From: Natronincola ferrireducens
GTDB taxonomy: Bacteria > Bacillota > Clostridia > Peptostreptococcales > Natronincolaceae
Length of the DNA stretch: 64,000 nt
Assembly: GCF_900100845.1 (NCBI RefSeq)
Contig: NZ_FNFP01000001.1
Span: 620,001 to 684,000, forward strand
Direction of reading: 5' to 3'
The notes under the pieces were generated by a model. It ran no database searches. It saw nothing but the letters and a program-made list of their open reading frames with translations, and was not told the origin of the DNA. The translations under genes and the position numbers were made by a program. Shown here in pieces: positions 16,748-23,660 of the stretch (the first letter of the stretch is position 1; each line of letters starts with the position of its first letter).

Positions 16748-17356
16748 ATGAAAAAAAAATCAATTTCAGTAGTAATCCTTGCTGGAGGCGGTAGTACTCG
16801 AATGGGAAGAAATAAGGCTCTGTTGCAATTAGGAAACAAAACGATGATTGAAGAAATTATTGATAAAGTCAGACCCTTATTTGATGAAATTATTGTAGTT
16901 ACCAATAATCCTGAAGAATATCCTATGTTAAGGGATATACTATTTGTAAAGGATACTATAAAAACCGCACAAAAGAATTCTCTAGTAGGGATTTATACAG
17001 GTCTATTAACCAGTCAAAACCCTTATACCTTTATTATTCCTTGTGATATGCCCTTTATCAATTCTGAGCTTATTACCTATATGATCCATCAATTGGAGGA
17101 AGAGGATATCCTGATTCCCTTTGTGGAGGGACACTATCAACCATTACACGCCATATACGGAAAGAAATGTTTAGCTCCCATAAAAAAATTATTAGATAAG
17201 GAGCAATATAAAATTATTAATTTTTTTCCTGAGGTTTCAGTAAAAACCATATGTGATGAAGAAGTAACAAGATTTTCTAAAGATATGATATGTTTTTTAA
17301 ATATCAATACCTATGAAAATTATTTAACCATAAAAGAAAACTGGAGTGGAATCTAA
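16748..17356 (+). CDS. mobA: Molybdenum cofactor guanylyltransferase
   Basis: About 202 residues with the MobA nucleotidyltransferase signature LAGGGSTRMGRNKALL near 12-27, ITYMIHQLEE and the CDMPF metal-binding motif near 100. MobA adds GMP to molybdopterin for bis-MGD enzymes. I prefer the ATG at 16748 with GGGTGATG upstream, although a GTG at 16736 and an ATG at 16739 are in frame and overlap the preceding stop. A purine or sugar nucleotidyltransferase is the main alternative. No other molybdenum genes lie nearby. Confidence 0.82.
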   Translation: MKKKSISVVILAGGGSTRMGRNKALLQLGNKTMIEEIIDKVRPLFDEIIVVTNNPEEYPMLRDILFVKDTIKTAQKNSLVGIYTGLLTSQNPYTFIIPCDMPFINSELITYMIHQLEEEDILIPFVEGHYQPLHAIYGKKCLAPIKKLLDKEQYKIINFFPEVSVKTICDEEVTRFSKDMICFLNINTYENYLTIKENWSGI

Positions 17357-17374
17357 AAGATAAGAGGTGGAAAA

Positions 17375-17737
17375 ATGTCAAAGGATTCAATGGAAATTTT
17401 AGGTGACAAAGGAAAAATAAAAATTGCTAGTGATATTGTTATGACCATAGCCCGTCATACTGCGGAAGAGGTAGAAGGGATTATCTCTATTAAGGGTGGA
17501 TTACCAGGGAGTATAAGTGAACTTTTCGGCAAAAAAACCAGTAACAAAAAAGGTATAAAAATTGAAAATGAAGAAACTCAAGTAATAATCAACCTTTCTG
17601 TTGTTGTAGCATATGGGATAGTTATTCCAGAGGTTATTAAAAAAGTGCAGGAGAAGGTAAAGAGCTCTGTAGAGTCTATGACGGATATTCCAGTGTCTAG
17701 GGTCAATGTTTTTGTTCAAGATGTAAATATTACATAG
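17375..17737 (+). CDS. Asp23/Gls24-family envelope stress protein
   Basis: The 120-residue protein matches the Asp23/Gls24 (DUF322) family: GKIKIASDIVMTIARHTAEEVEGI near the start, a middle basic loop, then VVVAYGIVIPEV and VQEKVKSSVESMTDIPVSRVNV. Family members sit at the membrane face or in the cytoplasm and are linked to envelope stress or fatty-acid metabolism. An AGAGGTGG ribosome site precedes the ATG. It is the last gene of the mobA cluster and ends at a loop-less palindromic terminator. Confidence 0.88.
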   Translation: MSKDSMEILGDKGKIKIASDIVMTIARHTAEEVEGIISIKGGLPGSISELFGKKTSNKKGIKIENEETQVIINLSVVVAYGIVIPEVIKKVQEKVKSSVESMTDIPVSRVNVFVQDVNIT

Positions 17738-17739
17738 CA

Positions 17740-17781
17740 TTAAAAGATAAAAACAGGTAATTACCTGTTTTTATCTTTTAA
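17740..17781. terminator. Perfect 42-bp palindrome, bidirectional terminator
   Basis: Two exact 21-nt halves meet at 17760/17761 without a spacer and contain A5/T5 runs. It lies between the asp23-like gene and the converging Met/His-rich gene. Confidence 0.85.
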
Positions 17782-17796
17782 ATAGGATTAGATTTT

Positions 17797-18138
17797 TTAA
17801 CAATCAGTATGATCATGGTGATGCTCATAGTACATCATTTTATGTTTATAGGCTTCAGCTTTATGGATGTAGGCCATATGCATGTGCATATAATACATCT
17901 TTTTCATATGTTCATAGTCATGACCCTCCATAGGCATACCAGGCATCATAGGCATACTAGGCATCATGGGCATACCAGGCATCATGGGCATATCAGGCAT
18001 CATAGGCATAGCAGGCGTATGTCCTGGCATTGTAGGCATAGGCATAGCTGGTGTATGTCCTGGCATTGTAGGGTGATAGGGTCTTGGCATGCAATCTTCC
18101 ATCCAAGGGTGTTTCATATTTTCTTTTTTCGTTTCCAC
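17797..18138 (-). CDS. Met/His/Pro-rich repeat protein
   Basis: The 113-residue protein has no recognisable family. Residues 25-70 are tandem repeats: two TMPGHTPAMPM units then four MP(D/G/S)MPM hexads. The C-terminal third is rich in Tyr, His and Met (MYYMHMHM, then a Y-E-H-H-H-D-H tail and a final Cys). Such sequences can bind copper or other soft metals, or form cross-linked spore-coat-like layers; both are guesses. The start is a GTG at 18138 with a perfect AGGAGG 7 nt upstream, inside a longer open frame. No signal peptide is visible. Confidence 0.7.
   Translation of the reverse strand: METKKENMKHPWMEDCMPRPYHPTMPGHTPAMPMPTMPGHTPAMPMMPDMPMMPGMPMMPSMPMMPGMPMEGHDYEHMKKMYYMHMHMAYIHKAEAYKHKMMYYEHHHDHTDC
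17929..18066. repeat. In-gene tandem repeats encoding Met-Pro units
   Basis: GGCAT-rich 18-bp units (plus strand) repeat imperfectly through the coding region of the Met/His-rich protein; two longer units precede four hexad units in the reading direction. Unit number is likely to vary between strains by slippage. Confidence 0.75.
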
Positions 18139-18253
18139 AGAAAAACCTCCTATATTATAGATTTGTGTGTTTAATTTTCTCTCTTTGTTATAGCATATGA
18201 AACCCCTCATATTTGGAAACTTGACCATTGAAAAAATGAATAAAATCTTCCCA

Positions 18254-18288
18254 ATAAAAAAACCACCTGTTACTTTCTACAAGTGGTT
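18254..18288 (-). terminator. acpP terminator
   Basis: On the minus strand AACCACTTGT pairs with ACAGGTGGTT (one G-U) around an AGAAAGTA loop and runs into T7. Confidence 0.8.
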
Positions 18289-18301
18289 ATTCTTCAAAAC
18301 C

Positions 18302-18532
18302 TTATTTGTTGCTTTCAACGTATTCGACGATATCGCCGATATTTTTAAAACCTTCTGCTTCTTCATCAGGTATTTCTACACCAAACTCATCCTCTATTGC
18401 CATAATGATCTCCACTGCATCTAAGGAGTCAGCATTTAAATCATTTACCAATGAAGTAGCTGGTGTAATAGATTCTACATCACTGATACCTAATTGTTCT
18501 CCAATAATGCTTCTAACTTTTTCAAATGTCAT
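18302..18532 (-). CDS. acpP: Acyl carrier protein
   Basis: The 76-residue acidic protein carries the phosphopantetheine attachment motif [11 protein letters not shown]; the Ser is near residue 36. Length and helix pattern are those of bacterial ACP. It carries the growing chain in type II fatty-acid synthesis in the cytoplasm. It stands alone here, without fabD/fabF or rnc beside it. The ATG at 18532 has only a weak GGGA ribosome site, while a perfect GGAGGTGA lies 40 nt upstream in front of a five-codon ORF. Confidence 0.95.
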   Translation of the reverse strand: MTFEKVRSIIGEQLGISDVESITPATSLVNDLNADSLDAVEIIMAIEDEFGVEIPDEEAEGFKNIGDIVEYVESNK

Positions 18533-18547
18533 AGTTTTCCCAGTTCG

Positions 18548-18565
18548 TTATACTCTATAACTCAC
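18548..18565 (-). other. Putative five-codon leader ORF before acpP
   Basis: A GTG at 18565, preceded by GGAGGTGA, opens the frame V-S-Y-R-V and stops at TAA, 15 nt before the acpP ATG. The frame upstream of acpP is closed, so the strong ribosome site cannot serve an N-terminal extension. Translational coupling is the likely role if it is used. Confidence 0.3.
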
Positions 18566-18786
18566 TAGGAATTCACCTCCTCTAATAAGTTTTGTTGGTT
18601 TTTTATTGGTTTATACTATGTAATAACTATACCCTATATAGTATAGTCAAAAGTTTATATTTAGAATACCATAAAAGAAAAAAAAAGGGTAGATTTTATT
18701 TTAAAAATTTATGAAAGGAAATGCAAAAAAATTGGAGAAATAACAATAATAAAATTATGAAGGTTTAATAGGGAGGATTAAAATAA

Positions 18787-19497
18787 ATGAGAGAAAAAAT
18801 AATAGGTATACTAGGAGGCATGGGACCAGAAGCCACCTACGATATATTTGGAAGAATTATCAAGCTTACACAAGTGAAAAACGACAGTGACCATATTCGA
18901 GTTATTATTGATAGTAATTCAAAAATACCAGACCGTACAAAGGCAATATTGGGTAATGGAGCTAGTCCTATAAAAGAAATGATAGCTACAGCACAAAACC
19001 TACAAAAAGCTGGAGCTGATTTTGTTATTATACCCTGCATGACAGCCCATTTTTTTATTGAAGAAATACAAAAATCTATTTCTATTCCTATTATAGATGG
19101 ACTAGAAGAAACCAATAGGTATATTGATAAAAATTATTGTAGTGCCAACAAAATAGGATTGTTAGCCACCACTGGAACCATTGAAGCTCAATTATTTCAA
19201 AAAAGCCTACAGGGAAAAACTGTAATTTTACCCGATAAAAAATTACAGGAGGAAGTAGTGATGGATACTATTTATGGAGAAAATGGAATAAAGGCCGGTA
19301 ATACCTCTGGGGAAACCCTAAATAGACTTATAGAAGTAGTTAAAATCCTACAAAACGAGGGAGCTGAAATGATTATTGCTGGATGTACTGAGGTGGGTTT
19401 GGTAATAAAACAAAAGAATATAGATATTCCTTTAATTGATCCCCTAACAGTACTTGCTGAAAGGGCTATAATCTTAGCGAAAAATATAGAAAAGTGA
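18787..19497 (+). CDS. Aspartate/glutamate racemase family protein
   Basis: The 236-residue protein starts with the family signature GILGGMGPEATYDIF (7-21). It has two catalytic-type cysteines in IPCMTAH (C84) and AGCTEVGL (C200), as in cofactor-independent aspartate racemases. Usual members read PCNTAH; the Met here is a mild variant. It would interconvert L- and D-aspartate or a related amino acid in the cytoplasm. GGGAGG precedes the ATG. The gene is monocistronic. Confidence 0.88.
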   Translation: MREKIIGILGGMGPEATYDIFGRIIKLTQVKNDSDHIRVIIDSNSKIPDRTKAILGNGASPIKEMIATAQNLQKAGADFVIIPCMTAHFFIEEIQKSISIPIIDGLEETNRYIDKNYCSANKIGLLATTGTIEAQLFQKSLQGKTVILPDKKLQEEVVMDTIYGENGIKAGNTSGETLNRLIEVVKILQNEGAEMIIAGCTEVGLVIKQKNIDIPLIDPLTVLAERAIILAKNIEK

Positions 19498-19545
19498 ATT
19501 TGTTACAGTTTGGTAAAATATTGGGAGTAGTATCCTTTAAAATTA

Positions 19546-19677
19546 GAATCTATTAAACACTATTGTTGATTTTCATATTCTATGAATTCTTCAATTCTGT
19601 CAGTTCCGGGTGACAATCCCTCGATATCTTGTCATAGTTTTATTTATACAATATCAACATCTATCTTTAACGTAACA
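19546..19677. repeat. MITE-like inverted-repeat element, copy B
   Basis: This stretch matches the reverse complement of copy A (7026-7147) at both ends: TATTAAAC...GTTGATTTT on the left, TGAATTCT inside, and ATATCAACAT(C)TATCTTTAAC on the right, a 20-of-21 match. The middle has diverged and the outer few bases are degraded. It fills most of the 326-bp gap between the racemase and CDF genes and has no coding capacity. Confidence 0.5.
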
Positions 19678-19756
19678 TAAAATTAAAACCCACACTATTA
19701 TTAATTGATAATAAAAATCAATGGTACTATATATTTAATATCAATAAAAATAAGGG

Positions 19757-19785
19757 TTTACAAACTGTTCAATTGAGAATAAAAT
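19757..19785 (+). promoter_or_regulatory. Sigma-A promoter for the CDF transporter
   Basis: TTTACA at 19757-19762 and TAAAAT at 19780-19785 are 17 bp apart, about 38 bp upstream of the CDF ATG. Confidence 0.55.
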
Positions 19786-19823
19786 GGTTATATGACAGTA
19801 AGTGACCATTAGGAGGCATTAAT

Positions 19824-20717
19824 ATGAAGGTAAACCCAAAAGAAGCTTTTTTTAGTAATAAAGTTAATAGAGTTATTGTTATTACTATCATTATGAATTT
19901 ATTTTTAGTAATAGCCAAAATGATAGGAGGCTACTTTGCAGGTAGCAAAGCCCTATTAGCAGATGGGCTCCACTCTGCCTCCGATGTTATTACTTCCTTA
20001 GGTGTTATTATAGGAGTAGGTATAGCTAAAAAACCAAGAGACGATGAACATCAATACGGTCACGAAAAGGTAGAGACAATTGTTACTTTTCTTCTAGCAA
20101 TAGTGTTACTATACACAGGTCTAAGGATAGGTATTGTTTCAGGGTCTTCTATACTCCATAGGACCAGCATTATACCTGGAAAATTTGCATTGTATACGGC
20201 TTTGTTTTCCATTGCTGTTAAGGAAGTACAGTATCAAATTACATTTAAAGTAGGTAAAGAGATGAAAAGCAGTGCTCTTATAGCAGATGCATGGCATCAT
20301 CGGTCAGACGCCCTATCATCCATAGCAGCATTTATTGGAATTGTAGGAAGTCGTGTAGGCTTTCCGATATTAGATCCTATAGCAGGGATAGTTGTTTCCT
20401 TTATTGTAATGAAGGTGGGGTTAGAAATATTTAAGGATTGCTTTCAGCAATTAATTGATGTATCTATTCACTTAAAGGATTTAGAGGGAGTAAAAAAATC
20501 GATTTTACAACAAAAAGAGGTGGAATATATCAACGATATTCGCACAAGAAGACATGGTTCAAAGGTATTTGTAGATGTGAGGGTAGCGGTAGATCCAACA
20601 ATGGATATTTATAGGGGTCATTGTGTAGCGGTGGAAGTAGAATCCATCATTAAAAAAGAAGTGGAAAACGTAAAGGATGTGATTGTACACATAGATCCGT
20701 CTTCCTCTACCCAATAG
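19824..20717 (+). CDS. Cation diffusion facilitator (CDF) metal exporter
   Basis: The 297-residue protein has six hydrophobic helices and the two CDF metal sites: LLADGLHSASD near 46-56 and DAWHHRSDALSS near 154-165 (HxxxD types). A C-terminal cytoplasmic ferredoxin-like domain (~205-297, with RRHGSKVFVDVRV and VIVHIDP) follows. It would export Zn2+, Fe2+, Mn2+ or similar ions by H+ antiport. AGGAGG is 6-7 nt before the ATG. No metal-responsive regulator is adjacent. Confidence 0.92.
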   Translation: MKVNPKEAFFSNKVNRVIVITIIMNLFLVIAKMIGGYFAGSKALLADGLHSASDVITSLGVIIGVGIAKKPRDDEHQYGHEKVETIVTFLLAIVLLYTGLRIGIVSGSSILHRTSIIPGKFALYTALFSIAVKEVQYQITFKVGKEMKSSALIADAWHHRSDALSSIAAFIGIVGSRVGFPILDPIAGIVVSFIVMKVGLEIFKDCFQQLIDVSIHLKDLEGVKKSILQQKEVEYINDIRTRRHGSKVFVDVRVAVDPTMDIYRGHCVAVEVESIIKKEVENVKDVIVHIDPSSSTQ

Positions 20718-20793
20718 AAAAATAGATAGGATAATTAAGTAGACAACGGAAAGTTTGATTTATAACTTTCCTGTTGGTCATTTATACACAGTA

Positions 20794-20837
20794 AAAAAGC
20801 AATCAAGAAGATTTTTATCCTCTTGATTACTTTTTTG
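20794..20837 (+). terminator. Intrinsic terminator after the CDF gene
   Basis: AATCAAGA pairs with TCTTGATT and is flanked by A6 and T6. Confidence 0.8.
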
Positions 20838-20923
20838 TAGGATTTATAGTAATTATTGAGGGGCTTTGGTATAATAGCAAACAACTAAGGTATTTAAGTT
20901 CCATAAAATTACATATAATAAAC

Positions 20924-20975
20924 TTAACAAAAACTTAACACAAAGTTAACACATTAGCTATAGAAACAGTATAAT
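20924..20975 (+). promoter_or_regulatory. Pho-box promoter: three TTAACA repeats plus TATAAT
   Basis: TTAACA occurs at 20924, 20935 and 20946 with an exact 11-bp period. A TATAAT lies at 20970-20975, 18 bp after the last repeat, so that repeat takes the place of a -35. This is the layout of PhoP-activated promoters in Bacillus and relatives. The gene downstream is a phosphate-type cotransporter, which supports the reading. The rest of the 319-bp gap holds the terminator above and nothing else I can identify. Confidence 0.75.
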
Positions 20976-21036
20976 ATTTATAATTGTGTATAACATTAAA
21001 AAAGAGCTTTCTAACCAAAGAAGAGGGAGGATATTG

Positions 21037-22650
21037 ATGGAGATACTGTTTGGAGTGCTGGGAGGTTTAGGTTTATTTTTATATGGAATGAACGTTATGA
21101 GTAATGGACTGCAAAAGGCTGCCGGAGACAAGTTGAAGTCTATTATTGGCCTGTTAACAACTAATCGGTTTATGGCAGTTGTTGTAGGTGCAGTTGTTAC
21201 AGCTATTGTACAGAGTAGTAGTGCTTCTACTGTTATGGTGGTAGGTTTTGTAAATGCTGGAATGATGAAGCTAACCCAAGCTGTTGGTGTTATTATGGGA
21301 GCAAATATTGGAACTACCATTACAGCTCAAATCATCACCTTTAAAATCGAAAAATATGCACCTATTATTGTTGGACTTGCTGTAGCTGTATGGTTATTTG
21401 CTAAAAATAGAAAGATAAAGCAATTGGCGGAGGCTTTTATAGGCTTTGGAATATTATTTATTGGACTGAAGTTTATGGGAGATGCCTTGAGACCTTTAAG
21501 GGAGTATGAGGCCTTTAGGCATATGCTGATCAGCTTTGGGGAGAATCAATTTTTAGGAATATTTGCAGGATTTATTATTACCGTAGCAGTACAAAGTAGT
21601 AGTGCCTCTACAGGTATATTATTGGCCTTAGCTATAGAGGGACTTATTCCTATAACCTCTGGTTTACCTATTTTATTTGGGATTAATATGGGGACAACTG
21701 TGACTGCTATGTTATCCAGTATAGGAGCCAGCAATACGGCAAAGAGGGCAGCTGCCTTCCACTTCCTCTTTAATTTAGTGGGAACCGTTATATTTATTGC
21801 TTTTCTTCAAGGACCAACCTACAGGCTCATTACTTACTTAGATCCTGTACATGTACCACGACAAATAGCCAATGCCCATACTTTCTTTAACATAACAACT
21901 ACGTTGATGCTGTTACCGTTTTCGGGGATACTTGTAAAGATGGCTAAAAAAATTGTGCCTGGAGAAGAAGAGACAACCCATGGTGTCAAATATATAGACA
22001 ACCGTATTTTAAATACCCCCTCTATTGCTACCGCCAGCGCCATTAGGGAAACACTACACATGGGTAAAGTAGCAAGGGAGTCTTTTAAGAATGCCTTTGA
22101 TGGCTTTGTTAATAACGATCAAAATAAAATAGATGAAAGCTTTAAGCTTGAGAAGGTAGTGAACGAGTTAGAAAGGGAGATGTCGGCCTATTTAGTAAGC
22201 TTGTCCAATACCAATGTTTCTCAGGATAATCGAGAAACTGTTAATGGTCTATTCAATACTATCAATGATATTGAAAGGGTAGGAGATCATGCAGAAAACA
22301 TTGCAGAGCTAGCCCAATATAAGATAGATAATCAATTATCCTTTTCTGATACGGCTATACAAGAGTTAAAAGAAATTGCAGAAACCACCATGGAGGCCTA
22401 CAGCAATGCTTTAACTGCTATGAAAACCTTAGATGCCAGTTTAGCTATGAAGGTGGTAGAGATAGAAGAACAGGTGGATTTCATGGAAAGAACATTAAGA
22501 GCAAATCATATAGAAAGATTAAACAAACAATTATGTGTACCTACTTCAGGGGTTATTTTTCTAGATATAATTAGCAATCTAGAGAGAATAGCAGATCACT
22601 CATCTAATATTGCCATGGCTGTATTGGATAAAGCAAAAAATAAAAGATAA
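21037..22650 (+). CDS. Na/Pi cotransporter family protein with PhoU-like domain
   Basis: The 537-residue protein has two inverted Na/Pi-cotransporter repeats, each with the signature QSSSAST (near 55 and 187), and a C-terminal PhoU-like helical domain from ~330 (NDIERVGDHAENI and LERIADHSSNIA). This is the NptA/YjbB type, moving phosphate across the membrane with Na+. I start at the ATG at 21037, 6 nt after GGGAGG; an open frame extends 51 nt further without a ribosome site. The Pho box upstream suggests induction under phosphate limitation. Confidence 0.9.
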   Translation: MEILFGVLGGLGLFLYGMNVMSNGLQKAAGDKLKSIIGLLTTNRFMAVVVGAVVTAIVQSSSASTVMVVGFVNAGMMKLTQAVGVIMGANIGTTITAQIITFKIEKYAPIIVGLAVAVWLFAKNRKIKQLAEAFIGFGILFIGLKFMGDALRPLREYEAFRHMLISFGENQFLGIFAGFIITVAVQSSSASTGILLALAIEGLIPITSGLPILFGINMGTTVTAMLSSIGASNTAKRAAAFHFLFNLVGTVIFIAFLQGPTYRLITYLDPVHVPRQIANAHTFFNITTTLMLLPFSGILVKMAKKIVPGEEETTHGVKYIDNRILNTPSIATASAIRETLHMGKVARESFKNAFDGFVNNDQNKIDESFKLEKVVNELEREMSAYLVSLSNTNVSQDNRETVNGLFNTINDIERVGDHAENIAELAQYKIDNQLSFSDTAIQELKEIAETTMEAYSNALTAMKTLDASLAMKVVEIEEQVDFMERTLRANHIERLNKQLCVPTSGVIFLDIISNLERIADHSSNIAMAVLDKAKNKR

Positions 22651-22664
22651 GCCATAGCGAATTC

Positions 22665-22705
22665 AAAACCACCCTTTATAAATATTATTTATAAAGGGTG
22701 GTTTT
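22665..22705 (+). terminator. Near loop-less terminator
   Basis: Perfect 20-nt arms around a single T, with A4 at the left and T5 at the right, follow the Na/Pi cotransporter gene. Confidence 0.85.
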
Positions 22706-22817
22706 TGTTTGCTCAAAAATAGAAAAAAATAGAAATTTATTTATAGATGACAACAAAATTGAATATTTAGAAGACGAAGGGATAAAATAAAAATAGTTTA
22801 ATTGGAAGGGGTACGTT

Positions 22818-23660
22818 ATGGCAAAAGAAGAAAATGTCCAATTAGTAATCATTGGTGGTGGAGAAGATAAAGGAACTGATAAAGAAATATTAAAGAAAGT
22901 TGTTGAGTTATCTGGAAAACACAAAGCTAATATTGCGGTAATTACCACTGCCACCAATTATCCTCTAGAAGTAGGGGAGGAGTATAAAAGAATTTTTTAT
23001 GACTTAGGTGTTGATAAAGTAGACACCATCAATATTTTAAGTAGAAAAGAAGCCAATCAAAAACAAGTATTAAGAAGTCTAGATGATGTAGACTGTGTTT
23101 TTTTTGTAGGGGGTGACCAATTAAGGATATCCAGTATACTGGGGGGAACAGCGTTTCATAACTATATACAAAACCGACTGGAGGAAGGCTTGATTGTGGC
23201 AGGAACCAGTGCTGGTGCCTCAATGATGAGTGAAGTCATGGTGGTGGAGGGTGATGAAGAAGATGCCCCAAGAAAATGCACTGTAAAATTGGCTCCAGGA
23301 ATGGGATTTTTAAAAGGGGTTATTATTGACCAACACTTCAACCAAAGGGGAAGAATAGGGAGATTGTTAGGGGCTGTAGCACAAAATCCCTACACTCTTG
23401 GAATAGGAATTGATGAAGATACAGCGATTATCATCACCGGTGAAAAGGAGATAAGAGTGATTGGATCTGGTGTGATTACGATTGTTGATGGAAAAAATAT
23501 AGGGTACACCAACATTTCTGAGCAATATCCTGATGAGCCCTTAGCCATTACCAATGTTAATGTTCATATTTTACCAACAGGTTATAGATATAGTTTAATA
23601 AATAGAATTGCAATCATCAATGAAGGGCTGACAAAAGAAAAAGAGGAGGACCATAAATGA
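22818..23660 (+). CDS. cphB: Cyanophycinase
   Basis: The 280-residue S51-family exopeptidase has the nucleophile motif GTSAGAS with Ser at residue 131, plus FVGGDQLR near 97 and DQHFNQRGRIGRL near 171-183. It releases beta-Asp-Arg dipeptides from cyanophycin. No signal peptide is seen, so it acts on intracellular granules. Its stop overlaps the cphA start by 4 nt, giving a cphB-cphA operon. GGAAGGGG precedes the ATG. Confidence 0.95.
   Translation: MAKEENVQLVIIGGGEDKGTDKEILKKVVELSGKHKANIAVITTATNYPLEVGEEYKRIFYDLGVDKVDTINILSRKEANQKQVLRSLDDVDCVFFVGGDQLRISSILGGTAFHNYIQNRLEEGLIVAGTSAGASMMSEVMVVEGDEEDAPRKCTVKLAPGMGFLKGVIIDQHFNQRGRIGRLLGAVAQNPYTLGIGIDEDTAIIITGEKEIRVIGSGVITIVDGKNIGYTNISEQYPDEPLAITNVNVHILPTGYRYSLINRIAIINEGLTKEKEEDHK

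Noticed and set aside
17929-18066. Short regularly repeated units suggesting a CRISPR array
   Set aside because: The units are 18-bp in-frame codon repeats without spacers of constant length, inside a good coding frame with its own ribosome site.
17809-18174. Open frame of 121 codons on the plus strand rich in His/Arg
   Set aside because: It is the antisense shadow of the Met/His-rich repeat gene, has no ribosome site, and its repeats merely mirror ATG/CAT codons on the other strand.
20986-21036. Longer start for the Na/Pi cotransporter
   Set aside because: It would begin ten bases after the -10 of the Pho-box promoter and lacks a ribosome site; the ATG at 21037 has GGGAGG at 6 nt.
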